Below, piece by piece: positions 10,919-20,990 of a stretch of DNA of 64,000 bases. Source of the DNA: Macrothele yani (Eukaryota > Arthropoda > Arachnida > Araneae > Macrothelidae). The stretch spans positions 121,725,922 through 121,789,921 of the forward strand of contig CM077001.1 in assembly GCA_039090855.1 (NCBI GenBank). The letters run 5' to 3'. The position numbers and the translations under genes were made by a program. Position 1 is the stretch's first letter. Every line of letters starts with the position of its first letter. The notes under the pieces are model-generated. The model saw only the letters and a list, made by a program, of their open reading frames with translations. It was not told where the DNA came from and searched no databases.

Positions 10919-11283
10919 CAAAAATGACGGAGAAATTTACTTCGTTATAATGGCGCCCGAACTATCCAGATGACACGACCGTTCAAAATCTCGCAATGGT
11001 GTGATGTTATTTCCACACCGCGAGATAGGAAAAATCAGAGAATCTCTTCTCCAGCGCTTCGAAAAATAAATGTGTGTGACGTTGCATTCCACACACCAGA
11101 TTGACTGGGAGTTCTCAAGTGCACGTTCTACAGTAGATGGCTGCCTGCAACGATTCATGGTTCATGGTCACGGCTGACCCGTGGGCCATGCCCCCGGCCC
11201 TCTTTCGGGGAGGGGGGGGGAGATGTGACGTACCTGCCAGCAGGACGCACACGACATAAAGGCAGATAGAAATCAGAATGAAC

Positions 11284-11355
11284 GTCTGCGTAGCTCAGTT
11301 GGTAGAGCGACTTGTTCCGGAATAAGCGGACTCGGGTTCGAATCCCGGCGTAGAC
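11284..11355 (+). tRNA. tRNA-like segment, copy 2
   Basis: Identical in all 72 positions to the copy 437 bases upstream, with the same unpaired standard anticodon stem. The identity shows recent duplication of the whole unit rather than independent insertion. Confidence 0.4.
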
Positions 11356-11708
11356 CAAAAATGACGGAGAAATTTACTTCGTTATAATGGCGCCCAAACT
11401 ATCCGGATGACACGACCGTTCAAAATCTCGCAATGGTGTGATGTTATTTCCACACCGCGAGATAGGAAAAATCAGAGAATCCCTTCTCCAGCGCTTCGAA
11501 AAATAAATGTGTGTGACGGTGCATTTCACACACCAGATTGACTGGGAGTTCTCAAGTGCACGTTCTACAGTGGATGGCTGCCTGCAACGATTCATGGTCA
11601 CGGCTGACCCGTGGGCCATGCCCCGGCCCTCTTTCGGGGGGGGGGAGATGTGACGTACCTGCCAGCAGGACGCACACGACATAAAGGCAGATAGGAATCA
11701 GAATGAAC

Positions 11709-11780
11709 GTCTGCGTAGCTCAGTTGGTAAAGCGACTTGTTCCGGAATAAGCGGACTCGGTCTCGAATCCCGGCGTAGAC
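11709..11780 (+). pseudogene. tRNA-like segment, copy 3, damaged
   Basis: Same 72-nt segment with changes in the D-arm (GGTAAAGC for GGTAGAGC) and in the T arm, where GGTTCGAATCC became GTCTCGAATCC. The B box is therefore broken. Confidence 0.45.
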
Positions 11781-12188
11781 CAAAAATGACGGAGAAATTT
11801 ACTTCGTTATAAACGGAAAAGATGTTCTTCATCAGCTGCAATGTTTTAATGGAAGCTATAAAATGAATCTTCAATATGTGCTGTGTATAGTGCTCCTATT
11901 ACGTTCTTTTATTAATTTTTTCACCAAAGGATATCATTATTCAAGGTGAGTTAATTTGTGCATGCTATAATTCTTCTTTTCCAAATTTCTAAGTCCGCCA
12001 CTGGGACATTGCACTGCTAGCTTTCAAAAGGCATCAACGATAAAGTGTAGATAGATAAACATTCTGTTTTATATATCACACATAATTATCACACAAACTA
12101 TAGTGATTTCCGAGAGGGCGCGATCAGTCGATTGACTTAGCTTATATAAGGTGTGAGTGGAGCAGAAGGTAGTAACATTCGGAGTGTG

Positions 12189-12624
12189 ATGGGTAAACGG
12201 AAGGACTTATCGGACTTTGAGAAAGGACAGATTGTCGGAGCTCGGAGAGCTGATGCCTTGATTTCCCACACAGCTGAACTGGTGGGTTGTTCGCGAGCCT
12301 CCTTAGTTAAAGTCAGGATTGGCGTAAAAATGGTCAAACATGATTATCGTTAAAAATGGTCAAAAATGGTCAAGAGGTGAGCGCCGGGTCCAATGAATCG
12401 TACAGGTCAACAGACTCAACACTTTTCAACAGTTGACTACCCAATACAGCAGATGTCAACCCGGAACAGTAAATGTCATGCCCATGCGTAACAGCAGACG
12501 ACCCCGATGACATCGTCTCCTAACCACGCTTCATTGCCGCAAAAGACTCGCCTGGTGCAATGGTCATGCAAGTTGGACGTCGGATGACTGGAAAAATGTG
12601 TGCTGCTCTGACGAGTCGTGTACG
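12189..12624 (+). pseudogene. Tc1-like transposase, N-terminal part of the older copy
   Basis: Starts [20 protein letters not shown] and continues with an HTH ending CSRASLVKV. This is the usual N-terminal recognition helix layout of Tc1 transposases. The rest of the N-terminal half is shifted and stopped; a CSDES remnant, the first catalytic Asp region, lies just before 12625. There the younger Tc1 has inserted at TA. The C-terminal half resumes at 14193. Confidence 0.65.
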
Positions 12625-12874
12625 TACACTGGCGTGCAAAAATTAAGGACGAGACGGTTTTTCGAATGTAACGTCGTGCAGAAGTGCTCCACATCGACTC
12701 AAATCATACCATAAGATCCCCAAGATGTAAGAATATGGGACAAGTGAGCAAAACCGTCCAAACAAGGAATCCAAAGGATACAAAGGCACTTTATTGAAAA
12801 GGTAGCTTCGAGCACAACTGGACAGAAGACAGAAACGTCCATGTGACAGGCGGCTGCCAAGAAAAATACAGTCT

Positions 12875-13921
12875 TTAGTAAAGGATATGATCACCCCTGA
12901 CTGCGTTGCAAGATTTACAACGTCTGTCCATACTGAGGACGAGGTTGTCAAGGAGCTGTTGAGGCATCGCGGCCCATTCCTCTTGTAGCGCCAATCGCAG
13001 CTGCGGAATCGTTGCTGGCGGCTGGTGACATGCTGCCAAGCGTCTCCCGAGAAGGTTCCACATGTGTTGGATTGGATTTAGGTCCAGGGAGCTTGCGGGC
13101 CAATCCATGCGTTGAATATCTTCACTCTCCAACAGCTCTGCGACAGCCACTGTACAATGAGGTGTAGCGTTGTCGTCCATGAAGACGAACTTGGGACCCA
13201 CAGCACCTCTAAACAGACGCACGTGAGGCAGGAGAACTTCGGTACAATAGCGGACACTAGTGATTGAACCTCCTTGGAAGATGTGTAGGTCAGTACGGCT
13301 ACCAGGCATGATACCACCCCAAACGAGAACTCCGCCACCTCCAAACCGGTCGCTTTCGATGATGTTGGAGGTGTGATTGCGTGTTCCCTGCTCTCTCCAG
13401 ATTTGTATATGTCCAGAATCGCTCGTCAGACTAAATCGGCTCTCATCCGTAAAGAGAACCCGACTCCATTGCTGATGTGTCCAGTTCTTGTGTTACTGGC
13501 ACCACAGAAACCGCCGTCTCCGATGAGCAGACGTTAATGGCACACACCGTGCTGGTCTTCGTGCAAATAGACCACCTTTGTGCAGCCTTCTGGCCACTGT
13601 AAAAGGCGATAACGGACGTCCAGTTGTCTGTTGCATGTGCCTTGCGATTTCTCCCGCTGTCTTCCGTCTGTCTCTTCTCGCCTGTAGGACAATATACCGG
13701 TCGTCCGCCGCCGTGATTGCTCGTGGACGACCACTGCTAAACTCTCGGACACCTGTTCCTGTCGTTTGAAATGTTCTCCAAGTTCGTGAAACGATGCTGT
13801 GAGCGATCCCGATCTCCTCGGCCACACTACTCACACTTTGACCTTCTTCCAACTTCCCAATGACGCGACCTCGGGTAAAGTCATCCAGATGTCGTCTACT
13901 GGATTGCCTGTTGTTGGCCAT
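12875..13921 (-). pseudogene. Tc1-like DDE transposase, near-intact with one stop and an altered catalytic residue
   Basis: About 348 codons, the normal Tc1 length, starting at the ATG of MANNRQSSRRHLDDFTRG (13921). In order: two N-terminal HTH domains (about residues 10-110) with the linker SGRPRAIT; first catalytic Asp in FTDESRFSL; second Asp in FMDDNATPHC; third site in SLDLNPIQHMW, where the usual Glu is Gln. The reading frame is otherwise open except for one TAA at 13493-13495 before HKNWTHQQW. An open frame extends upstream of 13921 into a duplicated leader, but the Met at 13921 fits the family. The stop plus the Glu-to-Gln change make it inactive. It acts in the nucleus as a cut-and-paste transposase in living relatives. 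Confidence 0.9.
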
Positions 13922-13964
13922 ATCACACGGTGGCAGTAACTCGACGTCGTTCAAACCGATGTAC

Positions 13965-14040
13965 ACCGTGCAATAGCTTTCACCGAATTGCTGAGCGGAC
14001 ACCGTGCAATAGCTTTCACCGAATTGCTGAGCGTACACCG
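13965..14040. repeat. 34-bp tandem duplication in the Tc1 leader
   Basis: CACCGTGCAATAGCTTTCAC occurs twice in direct order about 34-35 bases apart, each time followed by CGAATTGCTGAGCG. It lies between the TIR and the transposase start. Confidence 0.8.
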
Positions 14041-14192
14041 CCCGTGTGCTTTATACCCTTCTGACCCTCACCCCTCCCCCGCGTCATACTGCATATATGC
14101 GCATGTCCTACCGTACCGGACCCTAGTCTATCTCCTGAGTGTTTGAGTGGTCTTTGGGTCTTCTTCGTCCTTAATTTTTGCACACCAGTGTA

Positions 14193-14700
14193 TTTGGCGC
14201 AAACAATATGAGGTATTTGATTCATCCAGCATGGTCTTCACAGTCTCTGTTTTCTTCCTAACGAATTTGGTGGAGGCGGTTGTATGGCGTGGGCCATGTT
14301 TACCTGGCAGGAACTTGGACCCTTGGTGCATGTGGAGCAACGTATGACTGGTGCCCACTATCATGAATTGCTTCCTTACTCTGTACAGCCAACAATGTAG
14401 CACTTTTTTCCGAATGGCGACGGTGTCTTCCAAGATGACTGCGCCGAGTACAGGATTAATGTTGTGCATGAATAGTTTGAGGAACACCGTTAGGACTTCC
14501 AGCCTATCGATCGGCCACCGAACTCCCCCGATATCAGTCCCATAGAGCACTTGTTGGACACCATGGGACGGCATATCAGGCATCATTACCTCCATACCTG
14601 TACTGAAGGCCGCATTAGAGACAGCTTAGTTGGCCATACCTACCAAGTGCTTTGGGCATCTTTATTGAATCGATGCCACGTCGCATATTGTAGGCCGACC
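14193..14700 (+). pseudogene. Tc1-like transposase, C-terminal part of the older copy
   Basis: Continues the gene split at 12625. Recognisable pieces are GCMAWAMFTWQELGPLVHVE, FQDDCAEYR (second Asp) and PDISPIEHLLDTMGRHIRH (third site, Glu kept). Stops and a frame change lie between them. The right TIR follows at 14719. Confidence 0.65.
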
Positions 14701-14741
14701 TACGAAGTATTAGGTAGTTGGTCATAATTCAGTGATCACTC

Positions 14742-15487
14742 AATGCATTTCATAACATACGCCACATTTTCCGCCCCATTTTTTAGCTATCGAATGATGG
14801 CTACTTTGATGTTTAGGGATAAGAATTTTATCTTTGACATTTTGTCACTTAAAAAAAATATTAGGTTTTCCTATTTAACGGTTACGTGAGTTTACCGCTG
14901 ATTAACGACAGCAAAAGCACCACCGATTTTCCCAATGCAATGTTCACTTGGAGTGTGAAAGGAGCGATGGACACAATTTAAGGAATTGTTATATCTTGTT
15001 TCCCCTCAGGCTACAGCCCCATTCCCTTACTCTCCCATTTCTGTCTGCAATCGTCGTCCATCAATCAATTTATTACATGTACATGAAAGTTACCCATTCT
15101 CTTTTGCTTAGAAGTAGGGCGCCTGTTTTCAACTTTGTTGAAGCAGTACTCCCAAGACCACCTTGAAGTGGGTATTGGAGGTTCTCCTGCTTAACTCACT
15201 TGTTGAGCATATGATGTACAAGTACTTCCTTTCCCATTGCCTTTCCATCAACATTCTTTTACCAGCACACCAAGATTCCCATTCGCTTTTGAAATTTCGT
15301 CATGTATGCCACCATTTCTGTTCCTGCATTCCAGGACAGAGCGCAGCAGATTTTCTCTTCCTCCTTAAATATAAATTTTCATTACATTTTGTTCGTTAAA
15401 AACAATCGAATTTGCTTTGAATTATCATTACACCAAACAAAAGTTACAGTTTTGCTCTTTAAATCCGAGGTGTCGCTAAATACCAAC
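14742..15487. other. DNA between Tc1 and the pogo-like end, no gene
   Basis: Nothing recognisable on either strand. Short open frames show no known motif. Confidence 0.45.
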
Positions 15488-15506
15488 TCGTTATAAGCGG
15501 GTTCTG
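15488..15506 (-). repeat. Pogo/Tigger-like terminal inverted repeat, right
   Basis: TCGTTATAAGCGGGTTCTG is the complement of CAGAACCCGCTTATAACGA and pairs with the sequence at 6918-6936. If both belong to one element, it spans 8.6 kb, almost all of it later insertions. Confidence 0.45.
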
Positions 15507-15539
15507 CAATGTCATTCAAACAGACTGCGTCTGCTTCTC

Positions 15540-17110
15540 AAAATTCAGTTTCTCAAAATAGGTTCATTCTAATCAAAAAGACTTTCTGATGTTAAAATAG
15601 GTTCATTCTAATCAAAAAGACTTTCTGATGCTCCAAATAGGTTCATTCTAATCAAAAAGACTTTCTGATGCTCGAAATAGGTTCATTCTAATTAAAAAGA
15701 CTTTCTGATGCTCGAAATAGGTTCATTCTAATCAAAAAGACTTTCTGATGCTCAAAATAGGTTCATTCTAATCAAAAAGACTTTCTGATGCTCAAAATAG
15801 GTTCATTCTAATTAAAAAGACTTCCTGATGCTCAAAATAGGTTCATTCTAAACAAAAAGACTTTCTGATGCTCAAAATAGGTTCATTCTAATCAAAAAGA
15901 CTTTCTGATGTTCAAAATAGGTTCATTTTAATCAAAAAGACTTTCTGATGCTCAAAATAGGTTCATTCTAATCAAAAAGACTTTCTGATGCTCGAAATAG
16001 GTTCATTCTAATCAAAGACTTTCTGATGCTCAAAATAGGTTCATTCTAATCAAAAGACTTTCTGATGCTCAAAATAGGTTCATTCTAATTAAAAAGACTT
16101 CCTGATGCTCAAAATAGGTTCATTCTAAACAAAAAGACTTTCTGATGCTCAAAATAGGTTCATTCTAATCAAAAAGACTTTCTGATGTTCAAAATAGGTT
16201 CATTTTAATCAAAAAGACTTTCTGATGCTCAAAATAGGTTCATTCTAATCAAAAAGACTTTCTGATGCTCCAAATAGGTTCATTCTAATCAAAAAGACTT
16301 TCTGTTGCTCGAAATAGGTTCATTCTAATTAAAAAGACTTTCTGATGCTCGAAATAGGTTCATTCTAATCAAAAAGACTTTCTGATGCTCAAAATAGGTT
16401 CATTCTAATCAAAAAGACTTTCTGATGCTCAAAATAGGTTCATTCTAATTAAAAAGACTTCCTGATGCTCAAAATAGGTTCATTCTAAACAAAAAGACTT
16501 TCTGATGCTCAAAATAGGTTCATTCTAATCAAAAGACTTTCTGATGTTCAAAATAGGTTCATTTTAATCAAAAAGACTTTCTGATGCTCAAAATAGGTTC
16601 ATTCTAATCAAAAAGACTTTCTGATGCTCGAAATAGGTTCATTCTAATCAAAAAGACTTTCTGATGCTCAAAATAGGTTCATTCTAATCAAAAAGACTTT
16701 CTGATGCTCAAAATAGGTTCATTCTAATTAAAAAGACTTCCTGATGCTCAAAATAGGTTCATTCTAAACAAAAAGACTTTCTGATGCTCAAAATAGGTTC
16801 ATTCTAATCAAAAAGACTTTCTGATGTTCAAAATAGGTTCATTTTAATCAAAAAGACTTTCTGATGCTCAAAATAGGTTCATTCTAATCAAAAAGACTTT
16901 CTGATGCTCAAAATAGGTTCATTCTAATTAAAAAGACTTTCTGATGCTCAAAATAGGTTCATTCTAATCAAAAAGACTTTCTGATGCTCAAAATAGGTTC
17001 ATTCTAATTAAAAGGACTCTGATGCTCGAAATAGGTTCATTCTAATCAAAAAGACTTTCTGATGCTCAAAATAGGTTCATTCTAATCAAAAAGACTTTCT
17101 GATGCTCAAA
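15540..17110. repeat. 40-bp minisatellite, about 39 copies, with higher-order repeats
   Basis: Monomer near AAAATAGGTTCATTCTAATC plus AAAAAGACTTTCTGATGCTC, 40 bp. Variant monomers recur in a fixed order: ATTAAAAAGACTTCC, then AACAAAAAG, then GATGTTC, then TTTTAATC. The first variant starts at 15811, 16088, 16448 and 16727. The distances are 277, 360 and 279, that is seven, nine and seven monomers after allowing for 1-3 base deletions. The array therefore grew by copying blocks of monomers. Confidence 0.95.
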
Positions 17111-17245
17111 ATATGTCATTAAACAGACATGCTGCTGCTCAAAATAAGTCATTCAATTAGACTTTCTGCAGTGCAAAGTATTATGTCATTCAGACTTTCT
17201 GCTGCTTAAAATATGTCATTTGAACAGAATTTCTACTGTGCAAGA
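17111..17245. repeat. Diverged edge monomers of the minisatellite
   Basis: Several degraded units of about 33-40 bp carry ATGTCATT, CAGACTTTCTGCTGC and AAAATATGTCATT. The same older form appears at the left edge (15510-15545). The homogenised centre thus differs from both flanks. Confidence 0.75.
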
Positions 17246-17439
17246 TAAACTATTGTTAGTGAAAATTGCAAAGCCTGGTATTAGCTTAGAACTTACAGGA
17301 TATGTACAACAGGCTGGAACATGCAGGTGATTAGAGTGTCAGTGAAAATGCGCATGCGATTTCGGAGCAGTGCCCTCTGTGCAAGAGCTGCTGGCTCAAA
17401 CGAGATGTTGCAATCAATGAAGAGCAGACATTAAGTCGA
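17246..17439. other. Short spacer, no gene
   Basis: Sequence between the minisatellite and the Tc1 relic. It probably includes the Tc1 5' end, but no TIR could be paired. Confidence 0.3.
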
Positions 17440-18002
17440 AAGGTTGTTTCTTGTGTCTCACTATGCCCTGTCGCCGAAGAAGGTAGCATTATGAACATCT
17501 GATGGACTTTGAGTGTGGAAGGATTGTTGGGATGAGAGAAGCTGGATTTTCCTACCTCGAAATTGCCACTTGTAGGAGACGAAATGCCAGTACAGTGACG
17601 CGAACTTGACGTCATTGGGCAGATGAGGCTCGGACGCACAAAAATCCGCACGGGATGGTAGACACCTCTACCGCATGGCAGTGACCGATCGCACAGCGAC
17701 ATCCGCGGTATCAGCGCAGCACTGTCCCAAGTCAGGCTTTAGGACAGTTCGACGTCGTCTGCTCAACAGAGGACTGTTCGCTAGCAGCCCATTGCTGAGC
17801 ATTCCTCTGACCCTAAACCACAGGCACCTCAGACTGCAATGGAGTCTCTCGAATACAGACATTGGCGCGCTGATTAGCAACAGGTCGTGCTTTCCGACGA
17901 GTCACGATTCATTTTGATGCACAATGATGGTCGCATACGTGTTCGAAGACATCGTGGTGAACGGCACCTTGCAGCGTCATACAGGCCCAACGCCAAGCAT
18001 CA
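17440..18002 (+). pseudogene. Older Tc1-like transposase, N-terminal part
   Basis: HLMDFECGRIVGMREAGFSY and LEIATCRRRNASTVTRT form an N-terminal HTH. They are followed after a stop by HWADEARTHKN, then TATSAVSAQHCPKSGFRT and VRRRLLNRGLFASSPLLS. Several frame changes and stops are present. The gene is cut at 18003-18004 by a second Tc1 inserted at TA. Confidence 0.65.
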
Positions 18003-18004
18003 TA

Positions 18005-19220
18005 CACTGAAGAGCAATTGAATTAGAGACAGCTGGCGTTATGCAAACGCGGCGCTGTGGGCGGCCCTGTAAACGGAAACGACATGATGCATGCAGCGAT
18101 CCGACAATATAAGGAGTGATGCGACGGGAATCAGTAAGAGTCGGACGCAGTATGGGTAAGACGAAGGATGTAAGCACATTTGATCATGGGCAAATTGTGG
18201 GGGACCGACGAATGAGTCACTCCATCTCGGAAGTCGTGAAGGCACTGGGATTTTCACGAGCCACTGTGTCACGGGTGCACCGTGAGTACATGGAATCCGG
18301 TAAAACCATCCCTGCAAGGGCCAACTGCCGTAGACAACAGGGTGTGGATGAGCGGGGTCATTGTCGGCTAGCTCGAATTGTAACAGCGGATAGACAGGCC
18401 CCAGTGCAAGAAATCACTCGGCAATTTAACGCTGGTGCACAAAAACGTGTAAGCAGCCACACCATCCAGAACCATCTCCTCGCTATGGGGTACACAAGCC
18501 ATCGTCCCACGAGGGTACCGCTGCTGATCGCACATCACAGGGTGCAAAGATTAGCATGGGCGCGGGAAAAACGCCACTGGACCCTAGACATGTTGAAAAA
18601 TGTTGCCTGGACTGATGAGTCGAGATTCACGATGGTACATGCGGATGGCCGGATACGATTACGGCGCAAACCACATGAAGCGATGGATTCTTCTTGCCAG
18701 CAGGGTACTCTTCAAGCTTGTGGTATTCTCATCTGGGGACTGTTTACGTGGACTGAAATGGGACCCCTGGTACGTGTGACATCGTCCTTCACAGGTCAAC
18801 GTTACCGGGATATCCTGGACGACTGCATTTGTTCCCGTTTGTGCGTCTTCAACATCCCACTGGGGACCTCATCCTGCAACAAGACAATGCACCGTGCCAT
18901 CACTCCCGAATTGTATCCGAATGGTTGGATGAACACTCCACCGACGTGACCTTGCTTACTTGGCCAGCTAGGTCACCTGGCCTTAATCCCATCGAGCACA
19001 TCTGGGATGCCATCGAGAGAGATGTTCGAAGTTCTGACCCCCCTCCATCAAATCTTCGGGAACTGTGGGAGCTTGTTCAGGGGTCGTAGATCCGTATGGC
19101 TTCCCAACGCTTCCGGTGTCTTGTCGAGTCTACGCCGAGACGAATAGCCGCCGTCATCAGGACGAAAGATGGTGCTACACGTTACTGGACAGGTATCTCT
19201 AATTTAATTGCTCTTCAGTG
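18005..19220 (+). mobile_element. Younger Tc1-like transposon, complete ends, TA duplication
   Basis: Ends CACTGAAGAGCAATTGAATT (18005) and its complement ending CTTCAGTG (19220), with TA on both sides. Size 1216 bp, compact for Tc1. The transposase gene fills almost the whole element. It lies inside another Tc1. Confidence 0.9.
18152..19203 (+). pseudogene. Tc1-like DDE transposase with one frameshift and one stop
   Basis: Starts MGKTKDVSTFDHGQIVGDRR at 18152, where the ATG matches the start of related copies. The HTH contains GFSRATVSRVHREY. The first Asp is in VAWTDESRFTM and the second in LILQQDNAPCHH. The third site is PGLNPIEHIWDAIERDV, so all three catalytic residues are present. The first frame is open to about 18825, where a one-base shift moves reading to the frame that ends at a TAG at 19087-19089. 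In-family sequence (RMASQRFRCLVES) continues past that stop almost to the TIR. Only two lesions separate this from an intact gene of about 340 codons. The frameshift is upstream of the second Asp. Confidence 0.88.
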
Positions 19221-19222
19221 TA

Positions 19223-19700
19223 TATAGTTTGAAGAGCCATTGGGTTCAATTCGCAATCTCGCCTGATACGAATTGAGGGAACCCTCAACAGCCAGCGATA
19301 CACCCGAGAAATATTATAGTACCCTTCCGTCAGAGTTGTCCTGGCGCTATATCCCAGCAGGAATATAGCACCAAGACCACTTCAATGCGTGGATTCCGCT
19401 TCTTACCTGGCCTTCACACGTTCGTCAGATATGTTCCCGATCGAACATGTCTGTGACATGGTAGCTAAGCGACTGGCCCGTCAAGAGCCTTCGCCGGTCA
19501 CCACAAATGAACTCTTAGACTCGCATAGAAGCAGCCTGGTAGACTATTATTCCCCAGGACGATATCAAAAATCTCTTCCATTCAATGCCACGTTGTGTAT
19601 AGAGGCTGTTATTTTTGCTCGAGGTGGCTTCACACGATATTTTGAAGCCAAAAAAGTCTTGTATAGCTCTACAAATGTAATCAGTTATCTCCTGCAACAC
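19223..19700 (+). pseudogene. Older Tc1-like transposase, C-terminal part
   Basis: Rejoins the gene interrupted at 18003. Recognisable is DMFPIEHVCDMVAKRLARQE, the third catalytic region with Glu, and a C-terminal tail. The second Asp region (about 19300-19380) is badly decayed. No TIR found. Confidence 0.6.
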
Positions 19701-20700
19701 GAGGAACCTGATATATAAATTTCATTTGAATAGCGCGTTGCGCAAGATTGTCGTCTTCAAAATTTGTATGGTGTAATCCCGTATTCCATTCATGATTTAT
19801 CTGCTCCTCCGGGCAATCACGGGATAGGATTCTTAACCTCCAGATTCGTTAAACATGAATGCCGGCTGTCTCCGACTAGCGAATCCTGTGTTGGTTATAT
19901 TCAAATTAATCAGAAACTTGAGCGTTCTGGGTGGTGTACTGGTTAGCATACCCGGGCGCTATCTGGAACACGCGGTTTTGATTCCCGCTCCAGGACGACG
20001 AAATTTTCTCATTTTCGGATATTATCTGACTTACCGTCATATTTACACCAAAAAATGGATTGTCATCTTCAAAATCTTTCTTGCGGTGTTGCAATTTCCA
20101 CAAGCAATAGTGTGCATCATTCGAAGTCAAGAACCAACGTACAGCTTGAAAGAAAAGGAAAACCATACTATCATGAGAGCATGGAACATTTTTTACTGGT
20201 GTTTTATCTGAAGTTAGTTCAACTTCATAATGCATTTCTTTTCTGAATTCAGAGCAAAATTCGATATTTTTAAAATTTTCACGAAAATCTTAAAATAAAA
20301 TAAATAATAAATGTCAATTTAATTATTTACGAACTTTGCTAAGTTAAAACGAAAAATCAGCTTTTCGTGGGAAAGTGTGAGTTTCCCGTTACTATTTCGG
20401 AAACATGTTTTCTTCAAAGGAAAAGCGCAACGAAGAAAAACTTTCCACCTTCGCCGAGGTTTTTTCCTTTTGTCTCGGGGTTATGCGAACATCTAAGTCT
20501 ATAAGTCGCCCACCGCGTTAATTTAGAGCCCACCAGGGAAGGAAGAGAACTAGTGCCAAAAAGACAAAACACAGTATTCATGCGATGTCAGAAGCCTACG
20601 CCACTTCCTCAAGTTGATAAAAGCCAACTAACTGTACAACTTCAGTAACGACACTGTCTTTTTTACTTTAAAAGAAAATCTGTGGTGCTGAGATACTAAT
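19701..20700. other. Intergenic DNA with a possible tRNA-derived repeat
   Basis: At about 19925-20010 there is an A-box-like GGTGTACTGGTTAGCATA and a B-box-like GGTTTTGATTCCC about 40 bases later, as in a tRNA-derived SINE head. ATTGTCGTCTTCAAAAT at about 19748 and ATTGTCATCTTCAAAAT at about 20059 look like diverged flanking duplicates. A faint trace of the main SINE is at 20525-20600. No gene. Confidence 0.35.
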
Positions 20701-20703
20701 TCG

Positions 20704-20990
20704 GGGCCGCGGGTGGCCTAGTGGGCAACGTTCGTGACTACCACGGAAAGGGCCTCAGGTTTGATCCACTAAATATCCACCGTGCGTCGGATGGGCACAT
20801 TAAGCCGTCGCACCCCGCGTACTGCACCCCCCCGGTAATAAATAAGGGCGTCTTCCTTCCCCTTTCGACTTCGCTTCCGTGTCACTTTCCTATCGGTCGC
20901 TCTATCCCAAATCTCCTAGTTTCCTATTTCTAAAGGTTGTTTAAGACCTGGGGTCAGACACTCCCTTCCTAAAATCCTCTACATATGATC
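20704..20990 (+). repeat. SINE, second family
   Basis: Head GGGGCCGCGGGTGGCCTAGT with a tRNA-like A box and GGTTTGATCC as B box. It is followed by CCGTGCGTCGGATGGGCACA. The same central domain recurs in the insertion at 24555-24915, so this is a family distinct from the GCCGCCCCGG SINE. Confidence 0.6.

Larger units (their letters stand above)
10787..11815. repeat. Tandem repeat of about 437/425 bp, 2.4 copies, with tRNA-like unit
   Basis: The landmark TGTGACGTACCTGCCAGCAG starts at 10787, 11224 and 11649, so the steps are 437 and 425 bases. Each unit holds a 72-nt tRNA-like segment and a hairpin-forming stretch with CACGGCTGACCCGTGGGCCATG and a G-run. The last unit stops near 11815. The units are nearly identical, so the amplification is recent relative to the decayed Tc1 around it. 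Confidence 0.85.
12627..14190 (-). mobile_element. Younger Tc1-like transposon, complete ends, TA duplication
   Basis: The ends are inverted: CACTGGCGTGCAAAAATTAA at 12627, and at the other side the complement ending CCAGTG at 14190, flanked by TA at 12625-12626 and 14191-14192. Size 1564 bp. It holds a full-length but disabled transposase gene on the minus strand. It inserted into the first catalytic region of an older Tc1. Confidence 0.9.
10601..14741 (+). mobile_element. Older Tc1-like transposon carrying nested insertions
   Basis: Left end GAGTGATCACTGAATTATGA (10601) is matched by its complement ending at 14741. A Tc1 transposase relic on the plus strand lies between (12189-12624, then 14193-14700). 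Two blocks are foreign to it: a threefold tandem repeat with tRNA-like segments at 10787-11815, and a younger Tc1 at 12627-14190. Without them the copy would be about 1.5 kb, the usual Tc1 size. Confidence 0.7.

Noticed and set aside
15560..15600. CTGATG in the minisatellite as a hammerhead core
   Set aside because: It is not followed by the A of CTGATGA plus a stem II and GAAA; chance similarity.
15540..17110. Possible CRISPR-like array (regular 40-bp units)
   Set aside because: Units are contiguous with no unique spacers and the genome is eukaryotic; it is a minisatellite.
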